Part shown: positions 14,939 to 23,158 of the stretch, piece by piece
Numbering within the stretch: position 1 is the stretch's first letter
How the letters are laid out: the number at the start of each line of letters is the position of its first letter
NCBI RefSeq assembly: GCF_003993775.1
Contig: NZ_RJRZ01000002.1
Coordinates: 186,001-250,000, forward strand
DNA: 64,000 nucleotides
Direction: 5' to 3'
DNA from: Frigidibacter oleivorans
GTDB lineage: Bacteria; Pseudomonadota; Alphaproteobacteria; Rhodobacterales; Rhodobacteraceae
Translations under genes and position numbers: made by a program
Notes under the pieces: generated by a model
The model's input: only the letters and a program-made list of their open reading frames with translations
Database searches by the model: none
What the model was told of the DNA's origin: nothing

Positions 14939-16549
14939 ATGGCGATTACCTCTGCCAACCAGCTTGAACTTCTCCAGACGGCCGAGGCCGTCGCGCGCGA
15001 GAAGATGATCGACCCGGAACTGGTGATCCAGGCGATGGAGGAAAGCCTCGCCCGCGCCGCGAAGTCGCGTTACGGCGCCGAGATGGACATCCGCGTGTCG
15101 ATCGACCGCAAGACCGGCCGCGCCACCTTCACCCGGGTGCGCACTGTGGTCGAGGACGAGGCGGTCGAGAACTATCACGCCCAGCTGACCGCCAAGCAGG
15201 CCAAGCAGTATCTGGCCGACCCGCAGATCGGCGACGAGATCGTGGACGAGGTGCCCCCCGTCGATCTGGGCCGCATCGCCGCGCAGTCGGCCAAGCAGGT
15301 GATCCTTCAGAAGGTGCGCGAGGCCGAGCGCGACCGCCAGTTCGACGAGTTCAAGGACCGCAAGGGCTCGATCATCAACGGCATGGTCAAGCGCGAGGAA
15401 TACGGCAACATCATCGTCGATATCGGCCGGGGCGAGGCAATCCTGCGCCGGAACGAGAAGATCGGCCGCGAAAGCTATCGCCCCAACGACCGCATCCGCG
15501 CCTATATCAAGGACGTGCGGCGCGAGGCGCGGGGCCCGCAGGTCTTCCTCAGCCGGACCGACCCGCAGTTCATGGCCGAGCTGTTCAAGATGGAAGTGCC
15601 GGAAATCTACGACGGCGTCATCGAGATCAAGGCCGTGGCCCGCGATCCGGGCAGCCGGGCGAAGATCGCCGTGATCAGCTATGACAACTCCATCGACCCG
15701 GTCGGCGCCTGCGTCGGCATGCGGGGCAGCCGCGTGCAGGCGGTGGTGAACGAGTTGCAGGGCGAGAAGATCGACATCATTCCGTGGAACGAGGATCAGG
15801 CCACCTTCCTCGTGAACGCGCTGCAGCCCGCCGAGGTGTCGAAGGTCGTCATCGACGAGGAAGCCGGCAAGATCGAGGTCGTGGTGCCCGACGAACAGCT
15901 GAGCCTCGCCATCGGCCGGCGCGGCCAGAACGTGCGGCTGGCCAGCCAGCTGACCGGGCTCGACATCGACATCATGACCGAGGCGCAGGAAAGCGAACGC
16001 CGTCAGGCCGAATTCACCGAACGCACGCAGATGTTCATGGATGCGCTGGATCTGGACGAGACTTTCGCCCAGCTTCTGGTGGCGGAAGGCTTCACCAATC
16101 TGGAAGAGGTCGCCTATGTCGATCTCGACGAGCTGCTGGTGATCGACGGGGTGGACGAGGGCACGGCCGAGGAATTGCAGGCCCGCGCCCGCGACCGGAT
16201 CGAGGAACAGAACCGCAAGGCGCTGGAAGCGGCCCGCGAGCTGGGAGTCGAGGACAGCCTTATTGAATTCGAGGGCCTCACTCCCCAGATGGTGGAGGCG
16301 CTGGCGAAGGATGGCGTGAAGACGCTGGAAGATTTCGCCACCTGCGCCGACTGGGAACTGGCCGGCGGCTGGACGACGGTCAATGGCGAGCGCGTCAAGG
16401 ACGACGGCATCCTCGAGAAGTTCGACGTCAGCCTCGAAGAGGCGCAGAACCTGGTGATGACCGCCCGCATCCAGCTGGGCTGGGTCGATCCGGCGGAACT
16501 GTCCGGCGTCGAGGAGGACGCGACCGAAACCGAGGAGGACGAGGCCTGA
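14939..16549 (+). CDS. nusA: Transcription termination/antitermination factor NusA
   Basis: Binds RNA polymerase and nascent RNA, and tunes pausing, intrinsic termination and antitermination. The 536-residue protein has the N-terminal polymerase-binding domain (to about 125), S1 domain, KH1 and KH2 ([14 protein letters not shown] near 260 and [12 protein letters not shown] near 323), and two C-terminal acidic HhH-type repeats. The start at 14939 has a GGGAG site. The alphaproteobacterial pattern of two C-terminal repeats is present and the end is strongly acidic. In other bacteria NusA regulates its own operon, which matters for the hairpin in this leader. Confidence 0.96.
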   Translation: MAITSANQLELLQTAEAVAREKMIDPELVIQAMEESLARAAKSRYGAEMDIRVSIDRKTGRATFTRVRTVVEDEAVENYHAQLTAKQAKQYLADPQIGDEIVDEVPPVDLGRIAAQSAKQVILQKVREAERDRQFDEFKDRKGSIINGMVKREEYGNIIVDIGRGEAILRRNEKIGRESYRPNDRIRAYIKDVRREARGPQVFLSRTDPQFMAELFKMEVPEIYDGVIEIKAVARDPGSRAKIAVISYDNSIDPVGACVGMRGSRVQAVVNELQGEKIDIIPWNEDQATFLVNALQPAEVSKVVIDEEAGKIEVVVPDEQLSLAIGRRGQNVRLASQLTGLDIDIMTEAQESERRQAEFTERTQMFMDALDLDETFAQLLVAEGFTNLEEVAYVDLDELLVIDGVDEGTAEELQARARDRIEEQNRKALEAARELGVEDSLIEFEGLTPQMVEALAKDGVKTLEDFATCADWELAGGWTTVNGERVKDDGILEKFDVSLEEAQNLVMTARIQLGWVDPAELSGVEEDATETEEDEA

Positions 16550-16571
16550 CCGGCCTCGGGACGCAGCGGGC

Positions 16572-17222
16572 ATGACGCGCGGGGGCCGCAGGGACGAAAC
16601 GGACGGGCCGGAACGGAAGTGCATCGCCACGGGCGAGGCGCAGCCGAAGACGGGGCTGATCCGCTTCGTCGTCGGCCCCGACGCGGTGGTGGTGCCCGAT
16701 CTGGCGGAAAAGCTGCCCGGCCGGGGCATCTGGGTTTCGGCCGACCGCGCCGCGCTGGACCGCGCGGCGAAGAAGGGACTGTTCTCGCGCGCCGCGAAGG
16801 CGCCGGTGACGGTGCCGCCCGATCTGGCCGACCGCGTCGAGGCGCTGCTGGTCGACCGGGTGGTGCATCTGGTGTCGCTGGCCCGCAAGGCGGGCGAGGC
16901 GGTCACCGGATTCGAGAAGGTGAAGGAGTGGCTGGCCCAGGGACGGGCGCGGGTGCTGCTTCAGGCTTCGGACGGATCGGAGCGCGGCAAGGCCAAGCTC
17001 TGGACCCCGCCCGGAGGACGATATTTCGGCTGTCTGACCGCCGGGGAATTGGGTTTGGCATTCGGTCGGGACTATGCGATACACGGCGCGCTTGCGGCTG
17101 GCGGACTCGCATCGCGTGTTGTAGAGGAAGCGGCAAAGCTGTCCGGGTTGCGCTTGGCGCAGACCGCTGACGGACAGCAGGACGGCGGCGAGTCCGCCGG
17201 GAAGGATACGAAATCGGAATGA
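16572..17222 (+). CDS. YlxR-type RNA-binding protein with L7Ae-like domain
   Basis: A 216-residue protein joining two RNA-binding units. The N-terminal YlxR (DUF448) domain, about residues 10-85, shows ERKCIATGE and LPGRGIWVS. The C-terminal part, about 90-200, resembles the L7Ae/L30e fold ([19 protein letters not shown], 19 residues). Such fused proteins lie between nusA and infB in alphaproteobacteria and their role is thought to be in RNA or ribosome biology; YlxR has been linked to RNase P and to transcription in other species. The stop overlaps the infB ATG (ATGA). Confidence 0.9.
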   Translation: MTRGGRRDETDGPERKCIATGEAQPKTGLIRFVVGPDAVVVPDLAEKLPGRGIWVSADRAALDRAAKKGLFSRAAKAPVTVPPDLADRVEALLVDRVVHLVSLARKAGEAVTGFEKVKEWLAQGRARVLLQASDGSERGKAKLWTPPGGRYFGCLTAGELGLAFGRDYAIHGALAAGGLASRVVEEAAKLSGLRLAQTADGQQDGGESAGKDTKSE

Positions 17223-19738
17223 GCGATACGGACGGCAAAAAACCCCTTGGGCTCGGCGGCGGGCGTCCCGGTCAGGTGAAGCAGAGCTTCAGCCACGGCC
17301 GGACCAAGACCGTTCAGGTCGAGACCAAGCGCAAGCGCGTGGTGGTGCCGAAGCCCGGCACCCCGTCCGGCAAGCCGGCGGGGTCCGGCGGTTCGGGCGA
17401 CCCCTCGCGCCGGCCTGCCGGGATTTCCGACGCCGAGATGGAACGCCGTCTTGCGGCGCTGCGCGCGGCCAAGGCCCGCGAGGTCGAGGAGGCCGCGCAG
17501 CGCGCCGCCGACGAGGCCGAGCGCGAGCGCGAGCGCGAAGAGCGCCGCCGCGAGATCGAGCAGAAAGAGCGCGACGAGCGCGAGCATCAGGAAGCCCTGC
17601 GCCTGAAGGCCGAGGAAGAGGCCCGCAAGCTGCGCGAGGCCGAGATCCGCGCCCAGAAGAAGGAAGAGGTGCGCAAGCCCGCCCCGGCCCGTCCGGCGGC
17701 GGTGGATCCGGCTGCCGCGCAGGCCGCCGAGGCGCGCGCCGCGACCAAGGGCGTCGCCGCCGCCGGCCCGCGCAAGACGGACCGCGAGCGCGAGGCGCAG
17801 GACCGGGACAGCCGCGGCAAGGGCAAGGGCGACGACAACCGCCGCTCGGGCAAGCTGAGCCTGAACGAGGCGCTGAACAGCGAGGGCGGCCGCACCCGGT
17901 CGCTGGCCGCGATGAAGCGCAAGCAGGACAAGGCCCGGCAAAAGGCGATGGGCTATGGCGCCAGCGCCGAAAAGCAGGTCCGCGACGTGCAGCTGCCTGA
18001 AACCATCGTGGTGCAGGAACTGGCGAACCGGATGAAGGAACGCGCCGCCGACGTGGTCAAGGCGCTGATGAAGATGGGCATGATGGTTTCGATGAACCAG
18101 CCCATCGACGCCGATACCGCCGAACTGGTGATCGAGGAATTCGGCCACCGCGCCGTGCGCGTGTCGGATGCCGACGTGGAACAGGTGATCGACACGGTGC
18201 AGGATGCCGCGTCCGACCTGCGGCCGCGCCCGCCGATCGTCACGATCATGGGCCATGTCGACCACGGCAAGACCTCGCTGCTGGACGCGATCCGCAAGAC
18301 CAGCGTCGTGTCGGGCGAAGCCGGCGGCATCACCCAGCATATCGGCGCCTATCAGGTGACGACGGAACGCGGCTCGGTGCTGACCTTCCTCGACACGCCC
18401 GGCCACGCGGCCTTCACCTCGATGCGGGCCCGTGGCGCGCAGGTGACGGATATCGTGGTGCTGGTGGTCGCGGCGGACGACGCGGTGATGCCGCAGACGG
18501 TGGAGGCGATCAACCACGCCAAAGCCGCCGGCGTGCCGATGATCGTGGCGATCAACAAGGTCGACAAGCCGGATGCCAACGCGCAGAAGGTGCGGACCGA
18601 CCTGCTGCAGCACGAGGTCGTCGTCGAACAGATGGGCGGCGAGGTGCTGGACGTCGAGGTGTCGGCCAAGACCGGCAAGGGCCTGGACGACCTGCTGGAA
18701 AACATCGCGCTGCAGTCCGAGATCCTCGACCTGAAGGCCAACCCGGACCGCGCGGCCATGGGCGCGGTGATCGAGGCCAAGCTGGATGTGGGCCGGGGTC
18801 CGGTCGCGACGGTTCTGGTGCAGCACGGCACGCTGAAGCGCGGTGACATCTTCGTCGTCGGCGAACAGTGGGGCAAGGTGCGGGCCCTGATCAACGACAA
18901 GGGCGACCGCGTCGACGAGGCCGGTCCCTCGGTGCCGGTCGAGGTGCTGGGCCTGAACGGTACGCCCGAGGCGGGCGACGTGCTGAACGTCGTCGAGACC
19001 GAGGCGCAGGCGCGCGAGATCGCTGCCTATCGCGAACAGGCCGCCAAGGACAAGCGCGCCGCCGCCGGGGCCGCCACCACGCTGGAACAGCTGATGGCGC
19101 GGGCCAAGGCCGACAAGGACGTGTCGGAACTGCCGATCCTGGTGAAGGCCGACGTTCAGGGTTCGGCCGAGGCGATCGTGCAGGCGATGGAGAAGATCGG
19201 CAACGACGAGGTGCGCGTGCGCGTGCTGCATTCGGGTGTCGGCGCCATCACCGAAAGCGATATCGGCCTTGCCGAGGCGTCGGGCGCGCCGGTCATCGGC
19301 TTCAACGTCCGGGCGAACGCCCCGGCGCGGGCCGCGGCGAACCAGAAGGGTGTCGAGATCCGCTATTACTCGATCATCTACGATCTGGTGAACGATATCC
19401 GCGATGCCGCCTCGGGCCTGCTGAAGAAGGAAGTGCGCGAGAACTTCATCGGCTATGCCGAGATCAAGGAGGTCTTCAAGGTCTCCAACGTCGGCAAGGT
19501 CGCGGGCTGTCTGGTCACCGAAGGCATCGCGCGCCGTTCGGCGGGCGTGCGCCTGCTGCGCGACAACGTGGTGATCCACGAGGGCACGCTGAAGACGCTG
19601 AAGCGCTTCAAGGACGAGGTCAAGGAAGTGCAGTCCGGCCAGGAATGCGGCATGGCCTTCGAGGCCTATGACGACATCCGCCCGGGCGACGTGATCGAGA
19701 TCTTCGAACGCGAAGAGGTCGAACGCAAGCTGGCCTGA
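17219..19738 (+). CDS. infB: Translation initiation factor IF-2
   Basis: A GTPase that brings initiator fMet-tRNA to the 30S subunit and promotes subunit joining. The 839-residue product has a highly charged, repetitive N-terminal region (residues about 60-240, many Arg/Glu/Lys and Ala), the IF2 N-terminal fold, and the G domain with GHVDHGKTS near 344, DTPGHAAF near 391 and NKVD near 445, followed by domains II-IV. The ATG overlaps the YlxR stop. It is the last gene of its operon and is followed 21 bp later by a strong terminator. Confidence 0.97.
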   Translation: MSDTDGKKPLGLGGGRPGQVKQSFSHGRTKTVQVETKRKRVVVPKPGTPSGKPAGSGGSGDPSRRPAGISDAEMERRLAALRAAKAREVEEAAQRAADEAEREREREERRREIEQKERDEREHQEALRLKAEEEARKLREAEIRAQKKEEVRKPAPARPAAVDPAAAQAAEARAATKGVAAAGPRKTDREREAQDRDSRGKGKGDDNRRSGKLSLNEALNSEGGRTRSLAAMKRKQDKARQKAMGYGASAEKQVRDVQLPETIVVQELANRMKERAADVVKALMKMGMMVSMNQPIDADTAELVIEEFGHRAVRVSDADVEQVIDTVQDAASDLRPRPPIVTIMGHVDHGKTSLLDAIRKTSVVSGEAGGITQHIGAYQVTTERGSVLTFLDTPGHAAFTSMRARGAQVTDIVVLVVAADDAVMPQTVEAINHAKAAGVPMIVAINKVDKPDANAQKVRTDLLQHEVVVEQMGGEVLDVEVSAKTGKGLDDLLENIALQSEILDLKANPDRAAMGAVIEAKLDVGRGPVATVLVQHGTLKRGDIFVVGEQWGKVRALINDKGDRVDEAGPSVPVEVLGLNGTPEAGDVLNVVETEAQAREIAAYREQAAKDKRAAAGAATTLEQLMARAKADKDVSELPILVKADVQGSAEAIVQAMEKIGNDEVRVRVLHSGVGAITESDIGLAEASGAPVIGFNVRANAPARAAANQKGVEIRYYSIIYDLVNDIRDAASGLLKKEVRENFIGYAEIKEVFKVSNVGKVAGCLVTEGIARRSAGVRLLRDNVVIHEGTLKTLKRFKDEVKEVQSGQECGMAFEAYDDIRPGDVIEIFEREEVERKLA

Positions 19739-19759
19739 CCCGGCCTGCCGGAAATGACG

Positions 19760-19785
19760 AAGGGCGCCCGGTGGGCGCCCTTTTT
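19760..19785 (+). terminator. Rho-independent terminator of the rimP-infB operon
   Basis: A 10-bp perfect stem AAGGGCGCCC/GGGCGCCCTT with loop GGT, overlapping a T5 tract. It begins 22 bp after the infB stop. Confidence 0.9.
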
Positions 19786-19824
19786 GCATGGCCGTTGCCG
19801 GCCCGGAAACGGGTGGAAAAGGCA

Positions 19825-19848
19825 AAGGGGGGCCGCGAAGCCCCCCTT
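19825..19848 (-). terminator. Terminator of the 45-residue protein gene
   Basis: An 8-bp stem (AAGGGGGG/CCCCCCTT) which on the minus strand is followed by TTTGCCTTTTCC. It lies about 26 bp beyond the minus-strand stop codon at 19875. Confidence 0.6.
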
Positions 19849-19856
19849 CCGAGGTG

Positions 19857-19886
19857 AAGACCGACCTTCCTCCCTCAGTCGGTCTT
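19857..19886 (-). repeat. 9-bp inverted repeat spanning the stop of the 45-residue gene
   Basis: AAGACCGAC and GTCGGTCTT pair perfectly around a 12-nt loop. One arm is formed by the last three sense codons of the minus-strand gene, and the TGA stop sits in the loop. It could act as an mRNA-stabilising or terminating hairpin in tandem with the G/C hairpin downstream. Confidence 0.75.
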
Positions 19887-20012
19887 CCTGTTCACCGGGT
19901 TCCCGACATAAAGCCGTTCCCCGACGCGCACCTGAATCTTGCCGTTGTCAAGCTGTGCCTCGAACGTCCCCTGGACGGAAACGCAGCTGCCGACGGTGAT
20001 AGTCCTGATCAT
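19875..20012 (-). CDS. Small conserved-type hypothetical protein (45 residues)
   Basis: A short open frame starting MIRTITVGSCVSVQG and ending VNRKTD. It is not a shadow of another gene, since no other gene covers this stretch. The product looks like a compact beta-rich fold: alternating hydrophobic residues, GSCVSVQGTF, then GKIQVRVGERLYVGNPV. I recall similar short hypotheticals in Rhodobacterales but cannot name a function. A G-rich stretch (CTGGGGGTTGGGG) precedes the ATG instead of a standard Shine-Dalgarno. Two hairpins follow the end, and the upstream 150 bp (20013-20185) are AT-richer than the surroundings and probably hold its promoter. Confidence 0.7.
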   Translation of the reverse strand: MIRTITVGSCVSVQGTFEAQLDNGKIQVRVGERLYVGNPVNRKTD

Positions 20013-20185
20013 GGCCCCAACCCCCAGTTATTGAAGCGATTCGCACGCTGATCAATTTCGCGCCGCTTCTCGCCACCCCATGTCTTAATCTGACACAAAT
20101 TCGACATCATCGACAAGACAGAAAATTGCGCTGTCGTTAATATCTCCGCAAGATCGCTGCGCTGCGGCGAAGGCGCCGCCCTGGG

Positions 20186-20584
20186 TCACAGCCAGTCGCG
20201 CAGGATCGGGATCAGCGGAATGTCGGCGGGCGGCATCGGGTAGTTCGTCAGATCCCGCGCCCGCACCCAGGCCAGCGCCTGCCCCTCGCGCCCTGTCACC
20301 GTGCCCTGCCAGCGCCGGCAGGCGAAGAGCGGCATCAACAGGTGAAACGTCTCGTAACTGTGGCTGGCGAAGGTCAGGGGCGCGAGGCAGGAGGACCAGG
20401 TCTCGATCCCCAGTTCCTCGTGCAGCTCGCGGATCAGCGCGGCCTCGGGCGTCTCGCCGGGCTCGACCTTGCCGCCCGGAAATTCCCACAGGCCCGCCAG
20501 CGCCTTGCCCTCGGGGCGCTGCGCCAGCAGCACGCGGCCGTCCGCGTCGATCAGCGCGACGGCCGCCACCAGCACGATCTTCAT
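20186..20584 (-). CDS. mutT: Nudix hydrolase, MutT-type (8-oxo-dGTP diphosphatase-like)
   Basis: A 132-residue Nudix enzyme. The Nudix box is complete: GGKVEPGETPEAALIRELHEELG (in two pieces, GGKVEPGETPEAAL and IRELHEELGIE), and the MutT-like GLWEFPGGK lead is present near residue 32. MutT cleans oxidised guanine nucleotides so that they are not built into DNA. It starts 4 bp after the argJ stop, so it is the third gene of the ppi-argJ-mutT operon. The substrate is by family only. Confidence 0.9.
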   Translation of the reverse strand: MKIVLVAAVALIDADGRVLLAQRPEGKALAGLWEFPGGKVEPGETPEAALIRELHEELGIETWSSCLAPLTFASHSYETFHLLMPLFACRRWQGTVTGREGQALAWVRARDLTNYPMPPADIPLIPILRDWL

Positions 20585-20588
20585 CGCG

Positions 20589-21959
20589 TCAGGACCGGTA
20601 GTCGGCGTTGATGTCGATATAGCCGTGGGTCAGGTCGCAGGTCCAGGCGGTGAAGCGGCCGCGGCCCAGCCCCAGATCGACCCCGATCACCAGCGCGTCG
20701 TTCTTCATGTAGGCCGAGGTTTCGGCCTCGTCGTAGCCGGGCGCGCGCCAGCCCTTCTCTGCCACAAGGATGTCGCCGAAACGGATGGCGAGCCGGTCAC
20801 GGTCGGCCTGCGCGCCGGACTTGCCGACGGCGGCGACGATGCGGCCCCAGTTGGCGTCCTGCCCGGCGATGGCGGTCTTGACCAGCGGCGAATTGGCGAT
20901 GGACATGGCGACGCGGCGCGCATCGGCGGCATCGGCGGCGCCGGTCACGCGGATTTCCACGAACTTCGTGGCGCCTTCGCCGTCGCGCACCACCTGCTGC
21001 GCCAGATCGGTCATCACCGCCTTCAGCGCCGCCTCGAAATCGCGGGCGACCTTGCTGCGCAGGTCGGTGATCGGCGCGGCGGGCGAGGTGCCGGTCGCGG
21101 CGAGGATCAGCGCGTCGGAGGTCGAGGTGTCGCTGTCCACGGTGATCGCGTTGAAGGTCGTGTCCACCTGCCGCGACAGCATCTTCTGCAGCGCCTTGCG
21201 GTCGATCCGGGCATCGGTGAACAGATAGACCAGCATCGTCGCCATGTCGGGCGCGATCATCCCCGACCCCTTGGCGATGCCGGCGATGCGGATCGGTCCG
21301 CCCTCGCCCTCGATCTCGGCTGCGGCGCCCTTGGGGAAGGTGTCGGTGGTCATGATCGCCCGTGCCGCATCCTCGATCGCGGCATCGTCCAGCGCGCCCT
21401 TCAGCTCGTCGATGCGCGCGGCGATCCGTTCCCAGGGCAGCGGCTCGCCGATCACCCCGGTGGAGGAGGAGAAGACCCGCGACGCCGGCACGTCCAGCGC
21501 CGCCGCGACCGCGCCCGTCAGCCGGTCCACCGCCTCTTGCCCGCCCGCGCCGGTGAAGGCGTTAGCATTGCCGGAGTTGACGATGATCGCCGCGCCGGCC
21601 GTGTCATCGACGCGGCCCGCCAGCTTCGCCTGACAGTCGAGCACGCAGGCGGCGCGGGTGGAGGACCGGGTGAACGCCCCGGCGATGGCCGCGCCCGGCG
21701 CGATGCGCACCAGCATCACGTCGGTGCGGCCGGCATAGCGGACGCCGGCGGCGGCGGCGGCGAATTCCACCCCGCCGATCACCGGCAGGGCAGGGAAGGC
21801 GGCGGGGGCCAGCGGCGACACCGCCAGCGCCTTCTTCTTCGCCGGGGCCGCCGGGGCCTCGGCCGCGGCCGGCGGGGCCAGCTGCGACTTCAGCTTCTCG
21901 ACCTTCGCCTTCAGCTTCCGGACCTTGTCCTTCGCCTTGCCGTCCTTGTCCTTCGCCAT
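20589..21959 (-). CDS. argJ: Glutamate N-acetyltransferase / amino-acid acetyltransferase ArgJ
   Basis: Moves the acetyl group from N-acetylornithine to glutamate in the cyclic arginine pathway. The precursor self-cleaves before a conserved threonine, here T167 in SSSTGVIGEPL, giving alpha and beta chains. The start at 21959 yields 456 residues, about 50 more than the common 400-410. The extra N-terminus is Lys-rich and has a heptad look (DKVRKLKAKVEKLKSQL), then an Ala/Pro linker, before the family start at SPLAP. It lies 32 bp after the parvulin gene and 4 bp before mutT. Confidence 0.94.
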   Translation of the reverse strand: MAKDKDGKAKDKVRKLKAKVEKLKSQLAPPAAAEAPAAPAKKKALAVSPLAPAAFPALPVIGGVEFAAAAAGVRYAGRTDVMLVRIAPGAAIAGAFTRSSTRAACVLDCQAKLAGRVDDTAGAAIIVNSGNANAFTGAGGQEAVDRLTGAVAAALDVPASRVFSSSTGVIGEPLPWERIAARIDELKGALDDAAIEDAARAIMTTDTFPKGAAAEIEGEGGPIRIAGIAKGSGMIAPDMATMLVYLFTDARIDRKALQKMLSRQVDTTFNAITVDSDTSTSDALILAATGTSPAAPITDLRSKVARDFEAALKAVMTDLAQQVVRDGEGATKFVEIRVTGAADAADARRVAMSIANSPLVKTAIAGQDANWGRIVAAVGKSGAQADRDRLAIRFGDILVAEKGWRAPGYDEAETSAYMKNDALVIGVDLGLGRGRFTAWTCDLTHGYIDINADYRS

Positions 21960-21991
21960 CCGCGCCGTTCCCCGTTCAGGCTGCCTTGCCG

Positions 21992-22972
21992 TCACTCGGC
22001 AAGGATCGTGTCGTCTTTCAGCACTGCCGGGTCGATCCCGTCAACCATCCGTTCGACGCTGGCCGAGGCGGTGACCTCGGTGATGCGGTCGGCGACGGCC
22101 TGCTGCTGGATCTGCGCGGCCAGTTCGTCGCGCACCTGATCCAGCGGCGGCGCCTCGGACTGGCGGGTCTCGTTCAGGCGGATGATGTGCCAGCCGAACT
22201 GCGTCTGCACCGGGTCGGACAGCTCGCCCGGCTCCAGCGCCACCACGGCGGTCTCGAAGGGCTCGACCATCATCCCCAGCCCGAACCAGCCGAGTTCGCC
22301 GCCATTCGGGCCCGAGGGGCCGGTCGAATGTTCGGCGGCGACGGCGGCGAAATCCTTGCCGCCCTCGATCTCGGTCTTCACGGTCTGCGCCTCTTCCTCG
22401 GTTTCCACCAGGATATGCGAGGCGTTGTATTCCGTCTGCGGTTCGGCATTGGCATAGGCCGCGTCATAGGCCGCCTGCAGCGCCTCGTCCGTCACCGCGT
22501 CCACCGCCACGTCGTCCAGCGCCACGCCCGCCAGATAGCCCAGCCGTTGCGTTTCAAGGATCAGCTCGTCACGGCGGGTCAGCCCGGCCTCGCCGGCCTC
22601 GGCCAGCGCGGTCTGCTGCACCAGCTGGTCGAGGATGCCCTGGAACAGGATGTCGTCCGGCAGGGCGAGGTATTCCGCCGGCAGGGTGGCGCGCAGGGCG
22701 ATCATGTGGCCCAGCGTGATGTCGCGGCCGTTGACCGTGGCCACGACCGTATCCGCCGTGGGGGCCGGGGCGTCGGGGTCGGCCGCCGTTTCGGTCCCGG
22801 CCGTCGCCGGAGCCTCGGATGCCGTCCCGGGTGCCGCAGTTCCCGGCGCCGCCGTCTCGGGCGCCGCGGTCTCGGGTGCCGGGGCGGGGGCGGCATCCTG
22901 CGCGGCGGCGGGCAGCGCGGCCGCGACCGACAGCAGGATCGCCGTGGTGCCGAGGAGTCGGGCAAGGGTCAT
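21992..22972 (-). CDS. Parvulin-type peptidyl-prolyl isomerase, exported
   Basis: A periplasmic folding helper of the SurA/PpiC type, 326 residues from the ATG at 22972. A signal peptide (ending PAAAQ) is followed by a low-complexity linker of Ala, Pro, Thr and Glu repeats (APETAAPETAAPGTAAPGT, 19 residues), then an N-terminal helical domain and the parvulin domain at about 190-280 with ASHILVETEEEA and GGELGWFG. A longer open frame to 23017 would overlap the secA promoter and is not favoured. First gene of the argJ-mutT operon, divergent from secA, which fits a shared export theme. Confidence 0.92.
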   Translation of the reverse strand: MTLARLLGTTAILLSVAAALPAAAQDAAPAPAPETAAPETAAPGTAAPGTASEAPATAGTETAADPDAPAPTADTVVATVNGRDITLGHMIALRATLPAEYLALPDDILFQGILDQLVQQTALAEAGEAGLTRRDELILETQRLGYLAGVALDDVAVDAVTDEALQAAYDAAYANAEPQTEYNASHILVETEEEAQTVKTEIEGGKDFAAVAAEHSTGPSGPNGGELGWFGLGMMVEPFETAVVALEPGELSDPVQTQFGWHIIRLNETRQSEAPPLDQVRDELAAQIQQQAVADRITEVTASASVERMVDGIDPAVLKDDTILAE

Positions 22973-23010
22973 AGAGGAAGCTCCGCGATAGGCCGCGGTT
23001 TCCCGCGGCG

Positions 23011-23039
23011 TTGACACTCTGACGGCAGCCCCTTACATC
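23011..23039 (+). promoter_or_regulatory. Strong sigma-70-type promoter of secA
   Basis: TTGACA at 23011-23016 (full consensus), a 17-bp spacer, and TACATC at 23034-23039. RNA would start near 23046, giving a leader of about 113 nt with a small hairpin (CGCCTT/AAGGCG near 23076-23096) before the secA ATG. Confidence 0.6.
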
Positions 23040-23158
23040 GCGACTGGTCCTGTGGAGGCCGATCCGCCCATCGTTAGCCGCCTTACTAGGCAAGGCGCCG
23101 CAGGCGGGCAAGGCCGCATCCCACACGATCCTGTCACTCGAACCCGGGCGGAGAACAC

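Noticed and set aside
17072-19825. A 917-codon antisense frame over infB
   Set aside because: Same artefact: its sequence mirrors infB codons, has no motif, and runs through the infB terminator.
22770-22900. Tandem repeat array suggesting a CRISPR or VNTR
   Set aside because: The repeats code for an Ala/Pro/Thr/Glu linker in the parvulin gene, are imperfect and have no spacers.
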